Source: Tetrastigma voinierianum (Eukaryota; Streptophyta; Magnoliopsida; Vitales; Vitaceae). From it: a stretch of DNA of 64,000 bases. The notes under the pieces were generated by a model. It was not told the DNA's origin. It saw only the letters and a list, made by a program, of their open reading frames with translations, and did no database searches. A program made the translations under genes and the position numbers. Shown in pieces: positions 10,509 through 22,739 of this stretch. The stretch spans positions 682,001-746,000 of the forward strand of contig JAEQBH010000294.1 of the NCBI GenBank assembly GCA_016808115.1, in the 5' to 3' direction. How positions within the stretch are numbered: the first letter of the stretch is position 1; every line of letters starts with the position of its first letter.

Positions 10509-11870
10509 AGTAAAGGTTCTCTTTGTGCTTTGAGTGTCTGGTTTTTTTTTTTTAATAAAAATCTAACCTTCAGTGTTTTTTTTTAATCCTTAGATGACTG
10601 TGTTTTGGTTAAAATTTGGTATGGATTGAAAGATCTTGTCGAGAGCTTTCCAACGAGTATTTTTCATAATTTTCTGAGTTATGGTTGTTTTTCTATAATT
10701 TTTTAAAGTTTTGTTTTTGGAAATTTTGATATTTTCCTGGTTTTTTTTTTCCGCAGGTGGCTGACAATAGTGGGCGGCCAACGACACTTCCAATTGGTGG
10801 CAGTTCTGACCGTCGACTGCTGGTGTGACCGTTGACCATTGATCGACAACATTAATTGTTGCTAACCAAACTTTGACCGGTCTGTTTGACCTTGTTTGGA
10901 CTCTGTTTTCGATGATTTTTTTTTTAAAAGTTTGTTTGTAAATTTCCTATTTGATGAGCATATTTTCGGATGAGTTTGTGGTCATTTGATTTTTTTTTTT
11001 TAAATAAAAATATAATTTTATGCCTTATAAGTTTAATGCTAATTACATTTTATTCTCACATGTAGTGAGGAATATAATGTTTGGCGTTTTGAAACGACTA
11101 TGTGCATATAGAAAAGATCCAACCCATTCATTGGTTGAACACATTCATGTGATGTACAAAAAACTATGGACATTCCATGTGACCTACAGTAAGCATTATG
11201 AGTTATCGGTAGAAACAGCGAGATGGATAGTCTTTCGATTCTTTGCTGATTCATAGGAACATGAAAAGAAAGCCCTTACAAGAGGATGTGACTTAACTTA
11301 TAACAATAATATAAGTAAGCTGAATCGAAGTTGAGAGCATTTGGATGCGATGATAGCGATCCTAGTAGGCGATGAATCGTTCACGAGTGGATGAATAAAA
11401 TGTTTGAGACATTGACATTAAGGGAATTTGCTGAGAGAGAATGTCCAGTCTACCCAGATGATGAATGAATTAGAACATATTTAGCGTACTAGTTGGAAAT
11501 TACTTGTTTGTTGTTGAAATATGTATAGAATATGTATATGATGCAACACAAATATTATTTTCACATGCATTGGAATACATTTTTTTTTTTTTTTTTAGGA
11601 AAATGTCCAAATATTCTATTATATTGTGGGAATATTAGGTTGATGGTGTAGTAAATCTCACCTAATAAGTCGATTTGTGCATGTTTAAATTGAGCAGTAA
11701 TAACGAAACCTTGTTAACATGAATTGATTGGATTGTATAATAATACTTTTGTTTCTGATACTTGTGTTAGGTTACTATTGATCGATTTAGGAGATTGAGA
11801 CATGAAACAAAATTAGAAATTGTGAATTGTGCTTATTGTGGTCCTTTTTTAAAATAGTTGAACGATTGAA
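10509..11870 (+). other. Copia leader region with unassigned insert
   Basis: This is longer than the usual copia leader. It contains several T runs and one 78-codon open frame (11020-11256) that I cannot match to any copia domain. Part of it is probably foreign sequence inserted between PBS and gag, but no ends were found. Confidence 0.4.
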
Positions 11871-12214
11871 ATGGTTGTCACAAAAAGCATTATCATTGAC
11901 TTAAACCAAGGAGATAAATTGAATGATAAGAATTATGATGTATGACATCGTAATCTTCAGTATCTCCTAGAAGAACAAGACATGTTGGAAACCATCCACC
12001 TGACTGACAGCGAGCACGAGCATGGAAGCATTGCTCAATGGGTGAGATATGGAAGCATATCCGGCTATAAGTGCAAGGATAGAGTTGCTCGCATGCGATC
12101 TTGTCGACATGAGAAATGAAGCGATTTTTTGCGCTTTAGAGCATTACTCAACACTAGCAATTTGGGGCCATTTGTGGTTCAAATATGGTGGGACCCTCGA
12201 CTCTGAATTCTTTG
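11871..12214 (+). pseudogene. gag: Copia gag, N-terminal part
   Basis: ATG at 11871 opens a typical copia Gag start: hydrophobic leader, then GDKLNDKNYDV and, after one stop, HRNLQYLLEEQDMLETI, the conserved 'LxGxNYxxWxxxxxxxL' region that packs the capsid. TGA at 11943-11945 replaces the conserved tryptophan (TGG to TGA). A frameshift follows near 12030. The part ending in KYGG at about 12190 is cut off by the chromovirus inserted at 12215. Gag continues at 19484. Family assignment is confident, function is lost. Confidence 0.75.
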
Positions 12215-12565
12215 TGTTTTAGTCCGGGGTGAATTTGGAATTTTAAATTTTAAAATTTTCTTTTCTTATTTTCTTGTTTTATCTTTGTCTTCCTTTACTT
12301 GACACTTGGCTGGTGTGAGCCATTCACACAAGTGCACCACATGTCATGCCATGTGTAGCTCCTCTAAGGTTCCATGCATCTGGGGATCATGCCATGTGTC
12401 ACAGATGCAGTCGTCCAAAAACATGAAATTCAGTTATCTTGGAATCAGATGAAATTTGATGGAAACTAGATTTGAGGCAATTCATGGTGAAGTGGTTCTC
12501 ATCAGGATCTAGAAATTTTCGGTTTCAACGAGTGCAGTTACTTACTATTTTCCCGCAGGTTTACA
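12215..12565 (-). mobile_element. Chromovirus 3' LTR with large internal deletion
   Basis: On the - strand it starts TGTAAACCTGCGGG after the polypurine tract. About 310 bp match 19130-19478. The outer 30-40 bp (TGTTTTAGTCCGGGGTGAAT on the + strand) match the inner end of the other LTR near 17450. Roughly 1.65 kb present in the other LTR is missing, and the junction lies in a T-rich tract. Confidence 0.7.
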
Positions 12566-12577
12566 TTCTTCCCCTTA
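12566..12577 (-). other. Chromovirus polypurine tract
   Basis: On the - strand GTAAGGGGAAGAA lies immediately before the TG that opens the 3' LTR; this is the expected plus-strand primer site. Confidence 0.8.
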
Positions 12578-12639
12578 CAACAAAATTTAGGTCTAAATTC
12601 ACATTAACACACAAACATATGCATATGCAGTAATATTAT

Positions 12640-13960
12640 AGTGCCAAATATTAGACCATGCACCTTCATCCTCAAATAGGAAAGGATAGGTGGCCCCTAC
12701 ATCATGTCATATGTTTGAGTGCCTCCTCCACTCTCGATTGTAGCTGCTTACTTTCACTAGCCGCACGGTCTTGCGTCGCAAAACCTGATCCTGGCTATCC
12801 AAGATACGCATTGATTACTCACGAAGGTCGTGGTATCATTGTAATCTCTCCCCGATCCAACATACATGGCTGGATCTAGAATTATGCCAGACATGGGGCG
12901 TGGAGCGCCTCATGGACTGATAAACTCTACAATTACGCCATGATATGGCTGTGCTGACCTCTCGAGTATCTGAAGGGCCCAGTATACCTCAGTCTTTAGC
13001 TTTCCTCTCTTCTTGGATCCACGTCCACACCTTTCTAGGCATCACCTTGAGAAGGCGTGATCACCCACCTCGAACTCTAGAGTTGGCGCGATGTCGACAT
13101 AGCTCTTTCTATTTGCTGCGAAGCGATGGAAGGCTCTTCCGAATTAAATCCACCTTCTCATAGGTGTCTCGAATCAAATCCGAATCAGTGATAGAGCTCT
13201 CTCCCACCTCTGTCCAACAAATCGGGGATCGACATGACCTCCCATATAAGGCCTCATAGGGTGCCATCTGAATACTTGCCTAATAACTGTTGTTGTAGGC
13301 GAATTTCACTAAGGGTAAGTGCTCTTCCTAGCTACCCTTAAGATCCAAGATGCATGCTCGCAACATGTCCTCACAAAACTTACACACATAGTCCTCTACG
13401 GCCGACCATATGTGAGATGAAGCAGCCCAGTGCTCATCGTCGGTTATTGTCCCAGCCTTTTGAAACTCTTCCAAAAATTGTGCCATTAACCTGGGATTCT
13501 GTCGTCTGATGGCTGGCCTCCATGTAGCCGAGATAAATCTCACGAATATACAATCGGTAGAATTCCTCCAGTGTGAAGGTCATCCGCACTAATAGAAAGT
13601 GTGCTGACTTAGTGAGCCGGTCCACAATAACCTATACGGCATCATGCCTTCGTTGTGTCCGTGGGAAGTGGGTCACAAAATCCATCGTGACATGCTTCCA
13701 CTTCTACTCAGCTACCTCTAATGGTTGGAGTAGCCCTGCTGGCTTCTGATGCTTAGCTTTTACCTGCTGACACGTGAGACAGTGAGCCAAAATCTGATGT
13801 CTCGCCATCCCTCGATAATAGTAGCGGCGAAGATAGGTACATCTTCGTGCCATCACGGATACCTGACAAGCGGGAGCGGAGTGGAACTCAGAAAGGATCT
13901 CCTCTCGGATTGGTCAGTTGGGAACCACTGGCTGTCCACTATCTAAAGGCTATATCTGTG
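12640..13960 (-). pseudogene. pol (IN): Chromovirus integrase, decayed
   Basis: The clearest stretch is 13434-13625, VDRLTKSAHFLLVRMTFTLE-type text downstream of the first catalytic Asp. About 13328-13543 has the ...EDMLRACILDLKGS segment that follows the catalytic Glu in this lineage. The zinc-finger end lies near 13700-13900. The C-terminal part (12660-13330) reads through the basic linker and VGDHxxxxxxPxxG region in shifting frames. A chromodomain is expected at the very end but cannot be confirmed. Multiple frameshifts; non-functional. Confidence 0.7.
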
Positions 13961-14038
13961 TGGATGGCTCGGCCTTAAATCGCATTTTGATTGGCATAGA
14001 TCCACGATGGATCTTATCACCAAATTCCATCACAGGAC

Positions 14039-14362
14039 TCAATCATCACCTCGATGGGGCTGGCATAGCCACGAATCCCAATCTTGTGATCCGAATTGCC
14101 CCACAGTCTTGAGCATCTGCCACTCCCGGGAAGCTACACTTGCTAGTACTCCCTGTGACTTCCGACTGAGCGCATTAGCCACTACATTTGCCTTACCAGG
14201 ATGGTAATGCAAAGTGAAGTCATAGTCCTCCGGATACTCCATCCATATACGTTGCCTCGTATTTGAGGATCCCGCTATGCGAAAATATACTTCAGACTCT
14301 TGTGGTATGAAAATACCTAAACCGCTCACCATACAAGTAGTGGCGCCAAATCTTGAAGCCAA
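14039..14362 (-). pseudogene. pol (RH): Chromovirus RNase H, C-terminal part
   Basis: Open for 107 codons on the - strand with the signature WMEYPEDYDFTLHYHPGKAN and VVANALSRK, the conserved end of plant chromovirus RNase H (normally VADALSRK, so an Asp is changed to Asn). The upstream half is shifted out of frame. Confidence 0.8.
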
Positions 14363-15300
14363 AAGACAATGGTGCTAACTCGGATCATGTGTGGAGTAGT
14401 CCTCATGATTCTTTAAGCCAATCTGAAACCATAAGCTCTGACCCTCTCGGAGCGTACATTAAGACACATCCCGATTCGTCCCTAGAGGCATCAACGGTAC
14501 ATCATATATCTTTGTCCACATTCAGGGACTATTAGAATAGGAAATTTGATAAGCCTCATTTTGACTCTTGGAATGCCTTCTCACCGCGAGGATCATCCGC
14601 TCGAGCTTGTGATTGGCGAATCTGGTCGTAAGTGCGATAATGGGAGGAAATCCTCGATAAGCCTCACGTAATACCACTGCCCGATCCCGGCGCATATCTT
14701 GAAGGCGACTTTGGCCTCTCCTGACTCATAATAGCTCTACCTTCTCGAGTCTGACACACTGGCCCGAATGCGATGTGTCCACAGAATCGCTCGATGAAAG
14801 CCAAAACTCACACTTGCGGAACTTGGCATATAAGCTGATGGTCCTTGAATTATGCAGAATGTCTGCAAATGATTCTCATGCTCATCCTCAGACTAGGAGT
14901 AGATCAAGTCTCAAATCGACAAAGACCACAACAAGCGATCCCTAAATAAGGCTGAATACCTAATCATGAGATCCATGAATGCCAGCGCGTTTATCAGCCA
15001 GAAAGGGCATAAATGTGAACTCGGGGAAATGCCCGTACAGCGTCTAGCGGCGCCTTAGGGATATCAACCTCCTAACTCTCAGCGTGTGCTTAGGTGCGGG
15101 TCTATCTTGGGTAGACTCGTGCCCCTCTCGGTGATCAAGCAGATCATCGATCCTCGGTCGGGGATACCGATTGATCGTAACCTGTTTAGCTGTCGTAATC
15201 TATGCACGGTCGAAGGGTCTTGTCTTTCTTCTTCGCCATGAGACAGGCACCCCATGGTGAAGTCAAGCATCTAATCGCCTTGTCCAACAATCCTTGGATT
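14363..15300 (-). pseudogene. pol (RT): Chromovirus reverse transcriptase, decayed
   Basis: Fragments in several frames include a garbled 'fvkKKDgs.R.ciDYRqLN' block near 15150-15250 (visible as VHRLRQLNRLRS), followed by the palm region reading toward the RNase H. The YxDD box was not located cleanly. Gene order and the adjoining domains make the call secure even though the frame is not. Confidence 0.65.
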
Positions 15301-15512
15301 GGAGCCTTGAGTTCTTACATTTCGGCCCGGTGCCGTCATGGTCATGCAAGTGGGTGAAGTTACGGTGTAACTCGATGATAAAGTCTGCACATCCTTATGA
15401 GGTAATCACGGTAGCTCATCAGGAAAGACATCCCTCATACTTACCAAACCACAGAGGTAGACTCAAATCCGCCTCCTCATCCTACAGGAGTAGGAAGCAC
15501 TTCTTGACCATG

Positions 15513-15908
15513 TTATCCACTCCGTACGGAGTCGTGCATGATGCAGGGTAAAGCATCATGCTTCTCCCCTTGAAACACATGAATACTGTCCCATGTGTAA
15601 GCAGTAATCCTCCTACTTTCACAATCAATGATGACTCGGTGTGCTGTCAACCAATCCATGCCAAGGATGACATCAAAATCTGATATGTCCATCACCTAAA
15701 GGTCCACCGTGAGCAGAATCCTTGAGATCTCTAACTCACAATCTCGACATATCTGATTAATCCTCACCCTAGTCCCTAGGGGAGAACTCACATGTAACGA
15801 CTCTTCCAAGGTCTCCACCTCTAAGCTGAAACATCCACAGATGCAATAATAAAGAATGTGATGCACGGAGATCAAGCGGTATCTTCCATAGGAAAAATAA
15901 CGAAACAT
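15513..15908 (-). pseudogene. pol (PR): Chromovirus aspartic protease region
   Basis: The 15513-15695 segment reads MMDISDFDVILGMDWLTAHR, the conserved 'DFDVILGMDWL' end of the plant gypsy protease; the preceding segment (15696-15908) holds the rest, in another frame. The active-site DSG lies in decayed sequence and is not visible. Confidence 0.75.
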
Positions 15909-17114
15909 ACCTTTGTATCACCCAGTGATCAATTGGCTAGTTTAATGGTGCTGATAAGCTTAGATACGCCTAGATTTTGATGTCTTGGCTGTGAACCCAC
16001 AATGTTCGACTACGACCCATCTACAGGTCTCTTTGGCATATGCGCTATCGTGAAAGGTTGCTGTGTAGCACCGAGATTGATCGCGGTCCTTTGGCCCACA
16101 TTGGTGAAGGGACAAACTACGTCTCGCACATCTTCACGTGCGAGGGGCTCGTCGATCAAATACCACGAGATCCTTGCCTTTAAGGGCAATCTTGCCTCAT
16201 ATGTCTAGAACGTGTGAGGAAATAACATATCATGTCTGGCAATTTGGGTGAAGCCACAGTACGACCTTCTGACCACGATAAGCCATGTGCAATCACGAAA
16301 CACTCGAGGCCCGAAGTCTTACCTCTTTCCCAGCTAGAAGAGGTTGATCTCTTCCTCTTCTCACTTCAGTACCCCTAGCTCGACCTAAAGGTGCATCCTC
16401 TATCTCTCTTTCTATGGTCATAGCCGTCCTGACCATAGAGTCCATGTCTTGTAGGAGAAATCCTACAATCTTGCCCGGGATGGACAACTTCAAGCCATCC
16501 TCGAACTTCCTCACCTTGGCCATATTTGTGGCCAGGTCATCCGGCGTGCCAACTCATTTGAACTTGGCTGCGTATTTGAGCCTGATCATATTTCCTTGCT
16601 TGACTCGGAACTCCCAACGCCTGCATGTCTAAATGATCTTTGGGAAAACTTACCCATGAAGAGCTCTCTGAACTCTCCCCATGTCATCATCTCAGGATCC
16701 CTCGAGACTCTAACCCAATCCTACCATATTTGGGACTCACCCTTTAGCCGAAATGTGGCAAGCCTGATCTGCATAACATTAGAGGTGATCTTTATAGCCT
16801 CCAAAATCCTCTCCACATGTCGGAACCAATGATTAGCTACCACTGGATCCCCTCCCCTTGTAAATGTCGGAGGATGATGTCTTTATAAGCGGGTTGGGAG
16901 TTACTTGGTCCTCTGACCCCCGAATTTGCACTAGCTGTCTGTGGCGACCAGCTGCGGCCTGTAAGTCTCTGAGGCTTGTTGGTGAAGCCAGTGGTGGTTG
17001 ACTATAGTGGAAGACCTGCATGTCAGCGCCCCTCGACTTGCCATCTACAGAAGTTAAGATAGCAATTTGAGATTCTCTTTTTTCATTTATCACATTAGTG
17101 GTGCATAATGTCAA
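15909..17114 (-). pseudogene. gag: Chromovirus gag, decayed
   Basis: Starts at about 17114. A middle segment (about 16600-16830) corresponds to the capsid-like region, and 16293-16523 reads KFEDGLKLSIPGKIVGF and DMDSMVRTAMTIEREIEDA, diagnostic of plant Tekay/Del Gag just before the zinc knuckle. The CCHC knuckle itself is not visible. At least three frame changes. Confidence 0.75.
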
Positions 17115-17424
17115 ACATTAATAAATAACCATTCCTACTTAATCATGCTTATTCCTTTTCCGAACCCCTAAGGTTACGTTTGCTAACCCCAGTGTTTTTC
17201 AATTTCTATACACATTCTATCATCACATATATTCTGCAGCCACAATACATCTCAGTGGTACATATTAGAACACCAAGCAATCAATGCACATAATGCCGTG
17301 TTCACACCCATACCCACTAATCCTAGGTAATTTTGGACACCTAACTCGTGCACCCGACTATGACAAGCGATATCAAGAAAACATTGGTGGATACCCCCTC
17401 GAGCTCCTAATTGTCGTTAGCTGA

Positions 17425-17436
17425 GCTTTGATACCA
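17425..17436 (-). other. Chromovirus primer-binding site
   Basis: TGGTATCAAAGC on the - strand differs from the Met-tRNA site TGGTATCAGAGC by one G-to-A change. It lies a few bases inside the 5' LTR end. Confidence 0.8.
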
Positions 17437-17440
17437 AGGC

Positions 17441-19478
17441 GTAGCGCCTCAATTCGGGGGTGAGAATTTAGATTTTTTTTTTTTGCACAAACCAATTTCT
17501 TCATGCATTTCCTCGATGTCATGCCTCACAATACAACATTACTTGGTAGAAATTAGGAAATTAATAACACTACATATACCAGTCAAGAAACTAAGTTTTA
17601 TTATAAAACTTATTATTTATAACAGGCCCCGGATATTCAATCTAGAATATTACAAAACACATAAATAGGCCCCATTCCGGCCTTTTTCATAATTGAGTTC
17701 GTGGATCAGTATCTTCTCCCAGTGTACCTCCAGTACTTTAAAATATTTCCCCACGACGGGATGAGCAATGCCCAATAGAAATTCTCATAAAGAAATTTAC
17801 TTCCGCTAAATGCATACAATGATGTACATAAAACATCCAATCATATTTCATATAAATAATGCAATCCTATATGGAATATTTAGTGTCATGCATAAGATGA
17901 GTCGCCTCATGCCCACACCCCAAGTCCAAATTGACTCCCTCACACCTGCAATACCAAGTGTGAAAACCAGTCATTGGTGTTTCACCCAATGACTTAAACT
18001 ATTAGACAACCCTCCAATATTCACTTGATTTTTTTTTAGCCAAATCCTGTGTGTGTTTATGGGCCACGTCTTTTTGGGGTCTGCTGCGGGATCATCGCGC
18101 CTTCGACATTTTTGAACTCCCTCAACTGCTTGGAGTGATCATTTCCTAGCAGCATATAAATTTGGGTTTTTCTCCACAGGGAGGGGGGGGTGGATCTACC
18201 CCGTCTTGCTGGTCCCAGAAACATGTGATTGTTCATTATTGTTTTATACAACCGTGAGTCTCGATTTTTTTTTTAGACATCCCATTTTCGGGCTCACCCC
18301 CACATTCACCAAGAATGGTGAATAACAGTACCATGTACCCACACGAGCTTATTGTGATGTGGCCAGTGCATGAAATGCAATCATGCAATTTCATGCTATG
18401 TCATGCTACATGGACAATAAGAGCTACATGCAACATTTTTAAATTCCGGATAATTATATTTCTTACATATAATTTCCATTCATCACAATTTTCATGTTAA
18501 TACATCAAGCAAATACATATTAACATGATTTTTACACACAACAACATGTTATTTATTTTTCCAGCAATAAAACACAAAATGACCCAAATCTCGGACCCAT
18601 ATAAAATAGGGTACCTCTCGGTCCCTTCACGGCCATAAACCATTTGTTTTTTCCATTCAACACTAAATCACTGTGACCTCAAAAAATACAACAAAACTCG
18701 AAGACCTCAGTCCCGGGATCACAACCAATCCCCACATAGTCCAGGACCACCCGAAACCAGTCCAAAAAATTTCCAATATTCAGTCCCAAAGTCTTAGAAC
18801 CAAATCACACGGCGTATCACGGCCTCGAAGACAACCTATGCCATTACATGGCTTTTAGGCTAAAAATATTCCAAGTAGGAAACTTCTCTACCTCTTGGAG
18901 TTTGACGAAACTCCTAGATTTTGGTACCCCACGCGTAACCCTTGTTGTGTGGATCAACTATACTTCTCGCTCAGAAGCCCAGCCAAACTGGCCCGATTTA
19001 ATAGTCTTAGAAGCGTAACCCTTTTTTTCTCCTCCTCTTACCATTGATTTCCTCCTCTCTCTCTCCCTTTTGCCTTTTTCTTTCCCCTTCATTCTTATCT
19101 ACCGAATTTGATCCCATCCTCTTTTTTTTTTTTTTTAATTTTCTTTTTTTATTTTCTTGTTTTATCTTTCTCATTATTTCCTCCACTTGACACTTGGCTC
19201 AATGTGAGCCATTCACACAAGTGCACCACATGTCATGCCATGTGTCACTCCCCTAAGATTCCATGTGGCATCCACAGGATCATGCCATGTATCTGACACC
19301 GTCTCTCTCGAAAAACATGAAATTCCACAACAAGGTCGTGGGGTAAATGAATTTCCGCAAGGCAAAGATTCAACAATGAAGTCAGTTTCATCATCAGAGA
19401 TGAAAATTTTGGTTTTCAAGCAGAAATTTACCGTTCACCCTTTTTGAAATTGAATTTTCCCGGGTTTTTCTGTTTGCA
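17441..19478 (-). mobile_element. Chromovirus 5' LTR, about 2.0 kb
   Basis: On the - strand it starts TGCAAACAGAAAAACCC at 19478 and ends just before the PBS. It is the full-length partner of the deleted LTR at 12215-12565. T runs at about 17470 and 19122 mark the endpoints of the segment missing there. Short ORFs inside are noise. Confidence 0.7.
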
Positions 19479-19860
19479 ATAGTTGGCACTTAAGTTTGAT
19501 GCTTATAAAAAGCAATCCAACCACACAATGAGGCAACACTTAACTATCATGTAACATATTCGAGTATAGGCTAAAGTGTCTTTGACCATGTAGGTCTTAA
19601 CTAATGAGAAGCGAGTCGAGATGTGATTCGCTCTCTTCGAGTGCACAGGAGCTTTTATAAACATTACTCACAATGAAAAAATCAAGACTTTTGATTATGT
19701 TGCACAACATGTCGAGCTTGAGGAGGATCGCCTTCTCGTTGATAAGCCTTATGGAGTGGCTTGATTGTAGTTTAGACTGTTCCTTATTGCACTGTAGACT
19801 CAGCAGCAACCAATCACATAACGAGGGGCCGAAACGCCTTCTTGGATTTTTGTCAAATTC
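19479..19860 (+). pseudogene. gag: Copia gag, C-terminal part
   Basis: Resumes with LALKFDAYKKQSNHTMRQHL (capsid segment 'L...KFxxxxKxxxHTMxxHL') and later KIKTFDYVAQHVELEEDRL, the typical end of copia capsid. Stops interrupt the middle. It joins the fragment ending at 12214 across the chromovirus insertion. The CCHC knuckle is not visible. Confidence 0.75.
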
Positions 19861-20240
19861 CAAAAGGAAGTAGAACCATCTACATGGGAAATAACACTTC
19901 AGCGGACGTGCTTGGAATTTGCACCTGCAAATTGGAGATGCGGAAGGGCCGTACTCTTTATCTCCATGATGTGCTTTATGCACCGGAAGTTCAACGAAAT
20001 CTTGTTTCCGTCATTGTTATGTTACAACTTGGCTTTAAAATAGTAGTTGAAAAAGATTGTGTGAATGTATTGTTGGACAATGTGTGTTACAGGTTTGGCT
20101 TTATGCTATATGGATTTATTGTATTAGATTCTATTCTAATTAATACAAATACATCCACTTTTGTTACTGGTAGTTCTAGTAATGATTCATTAGTTTGTGA
20201 TGTTAAATGGCATGTTAGATTAGGACACATTGGGCAAGAT
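19842..20240 (+). pseudogene. pol (PR/pre-IN): Copia protease end and pre-integrase domain
   Basis: Reads YMGNNTSADVLGICTCKLEM, RTLYLHDVLYAPEVQRNLVS and, at the end, WHVRLGHIGQD: the post-active-site part of copia protease followed by the GAG-pre-integrase domain with its conserved 'WHxRLGH'. Open for over 130 codons, so better preserved than the rest. It is cut after GQD by the insertion at 20241; the next codons (DRLKRL) are at 45788. Confidence 0.85.
20236..20240. repeat. Left target-site duplication AAGAT
   Basis: Identical to 45783-45787; flanks the TG...CA ends of the 25.5 kb Athila block. Confidence 0.9.
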
Positions 20241-21373
20241 TGATAGGCCGAAAGCGTGATGTGTGATTTGTATAAGCTAGGTGAATGCCTATGTGTGCAA
20301 GTGCACGCGTCGTATCAAGTTATATAGTGTACCTAAGTACAGATATCGATCCACAGGGAGAAGTGCGTTGACTATTGAAATTAGCCGTGTGATATTATCT
20401 GGACTTAAACTCTTAATGGATATCTAACTAATGCATCAAATTAAAACTAAGTCTAATTAACTTGTGAAATCACTTTTTGAGAAAACTAGGGTTTTGCCTC
20501 CCCCTGACTCAATTGATGGATGTTTACCTAAAGGAATTACTATTCAGTATATTAATGATTTCTCAATGATGGGGTGATCGTGCCTATGAGATACCCTCTT
20601 TCAAGGTATATCCTCCTATCTCGTCAATAGGGTTGGGTTGGGTACATCTACGCTTGAGCCACATTCTCGAAGCGGCAAATGCTCGAGCCACAATCGCCTA
20701 TTCAGATCGGGATATCTCATTCGGTCGATTGACCCGAGGAGTTTGCTCTGCTCGTATCTGCGGGAGCCCTTGTCCTCGATCTCGGATACCCGTGAAGATC
20801 ATCTTATTGGCGAACATTATCATGAAAATAAACCCACCAGTCATAGAGCAATCGATATAAATCATGAATAAACTGAATAATATAAGATTTAAGCCTTAAT
20901 CAATACAGCTGAAACAGGGTTCAACAAAACCCTAGAAATAATTCTAGAACATCTCTGAATTAAATACAGGCATAGTTTTATAAATCATGAATAAGTTTGA
21001 GAAAAGAAATACAAAAACAGCGTCTTTTCGATCTCTTAGGTTGTTGGTGCTTCGTTTCCCACACCACGTCCGTACATTCTTCGATAAAAAACAAAAATTG
21101 GGTCTCCTGTGCTTTTACATAGTGCAGACGAAATCGCGCCCAGCGTTGCGGCGTTAGGTCGCTCTGACTTTCTTCTGACTATTTAGGCGTTGTGATGTTT
21201 CTTTGCCTAGTTTTCCACTTCTTCTTCTTTGCGGTTCAGCTTCTAAAGACCACCTATTCACCCTCTGATGCACAAGATCAAAAATCGAGATATCGGGTAA
21301 TAATACTTATTAAGATATAAATAGAGCTAAAGCGTAATGAGGCGGAGTATGACATGGCGTTTGGGCACTATCA
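20241..21373 (-). mobile_element. G1 3' LTR
   Basis: 1,133 bp, homologous along its length to about 44676-45782 (shared GTGATATTATCTGGACTTAA, AACTAGGGTTTTGCCTC and GGTGCTTCGTTTCCCACACC blocks). A weak pyrimidine stretch just right of it (21374-21393) would be the polypurine tract on the - strand. The TATA box of the other copy is decayed here (TTTTACATAG). Confidence 0.9.
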
Positions 21374-21910
21374 CCGAGCCTTCTTTCTTGTCCCAGAAAG
21401 CAGACTCGAGAACTAGACACCACGAAAACTAACATTCTAAAACTCAGACATGATTGTATTTTTATATTTGCCAAAACTAAGGATCAAAATGGATTGACTC
21501 ACAAATCTTACCCTTTTCTACAAATTTCAGGAGATTCATAAGATTGTTCGACTTTCGAAAGAATTCAGTTGAACACGGTTCGGTTGACAAATGACTCAAT
21601 CTCCTAAGTTTTCAATAGCCCTTCCCAAGGAGTCCGTGTGCCTTTGGTGCTGATCTCTAGTATCTTTAGGTTCGGTACCCCGAGCTTGGTTTCAACTTAC
21701 CTATTTGGAAGAGTCAACTACGGAAGGATAAGAACGCACCCTTTTATTCAATAACCTACCTACTCCTTGAAGAAATACTAGTGCGTAAGTTTATGTTGAG
21801 TGTTCCTATAGCGGGGGATCGTTGGTGACTCCCCACCGGTTAGTTTAAGAGGCTGGGCATTCAAGTCCCAGAGCTTCACCCCGAACATAATTTAAACCTG
21901 GGGCCACTGG

Positions 21911-22074
21911 TATGGGAATCAATGGCTCCGAATCCAGTTGGCTCGGGGCATTAGGCTTTGAACCCCTCAGTTGTGCTGAGATTAGGAACTATGGGAAATC
22001 AATAGCTCCCAGATCGATTCAGCTCGGGGCATTAGGCTTTGAAAAACCCCTCGGACTGTGCACGAGATTAAGGC
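21911..22074. repeat. Roughly 80-bp tandem duplication
   Basis: Copies begin ATGGGAATCAATGGCTCC (about 21912) and ATGGGAAATCAATAGCTCC (21991). Both contain GCTCGGGGCATTAGGCTTTG and end with a GAGATTA word. Confidence 0.85.
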
Positions 22075-22132
22075 TAGCTCCACTTATTCTATTCATACTT
22101 TCTTCTTTATATACCTATATATATACTCCATA

Positions 22133-22135
22133 TAT

Positions 22136-22166
<31 letters not shown>

Positions 22167-22170
22167 TTTT
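22133..22170. repeat. (TTTA)n microsatellite
   Basis: About nine TTTA units. Confidence 0.95.
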
Positions 22171-22739
22171 GGAGCTCGATGACAATCCTCTTTCTAAGGT
22201 GTCTCATCTTTGTTGTTTAGAAACCCTAAGGTTTGTTAGACCTCATTAATCAGTTCGGAGCCTAGGCATACCCTGGAGATCATATGTGTGTGGGTGCAGT
22301 AGACTCCTTTGAGTGTGTCTTGAATACTCGGGAGGTGACTCACTATATCCCCTTACCTATCCAACATGTAATTCCCAAGCATCTAATAAACTACGAATCC
22401 TTTCTTCATTTATACTGTGTTTTTTTTTAAAAAAAAAAAAAAAAGATTTGAATAGGTCAAAAGGGATCCTTGATTGGAATTCATGACATCACTCACACAA
22501 CTACCTAAAACATCCCTAAGACATGAGACAAACTAAAACAGGGAACCCCTAGAAAACTAAAACACATAAATAAACACAAACAAACATAGCTGAAGACGCC
22601 ATCTAAACAACAAAGAGATACTAAACATGACACACATAAATAAACATAGAAATAGACACGCTATAGAAAAATAAACACAGCAATAAACAAAAACCAAACA
22701 CACACACAAACCGATGACCCATACCCCCCTCCCCCCAAA

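Larger units (their letters stand above)
12215..19478 (-). mobile_element. Ty3/gypsy chromovirus (Tekay/Del-like) inserted in copia gag
   Basis: Reading on the - strand: 5' LTR (19478 to about 17441), PBS (17425-17436), gag, protease, RT, RNase H, integrase with C-terminal tail, polypurine tract (12566-12577), 3' LTR (12565-12215). This order and the diagnostic RNase H text (MEYPEDYDFTLHYHPGKAN) place it in the Tekay/Del group. All domains carry stops or frameshifts. The target duplication is not clean: CTTTG at 12210-12214 against AGTTG at 19481-19485, although the copia reading resumes at this point. Confidence 0.85.
21374..22739 (-). other. G1 3' non-coding region
   Basis: Lies between the extra ORF and the 3' LTR on the - strand. 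It contains a 79-bp tandem duplication, a TTTA microsatellite and a T/A homopolymer pair (22423-22444). No coding domain. Confidence 0.6.

Noticed and set aside
22058..22249. Hydrophobic frame resembling a membrane protein
   Set aside because: The hydrophobic run is the TTTA microsatellite (Tyr-Leu-Phe-Ile repeats).
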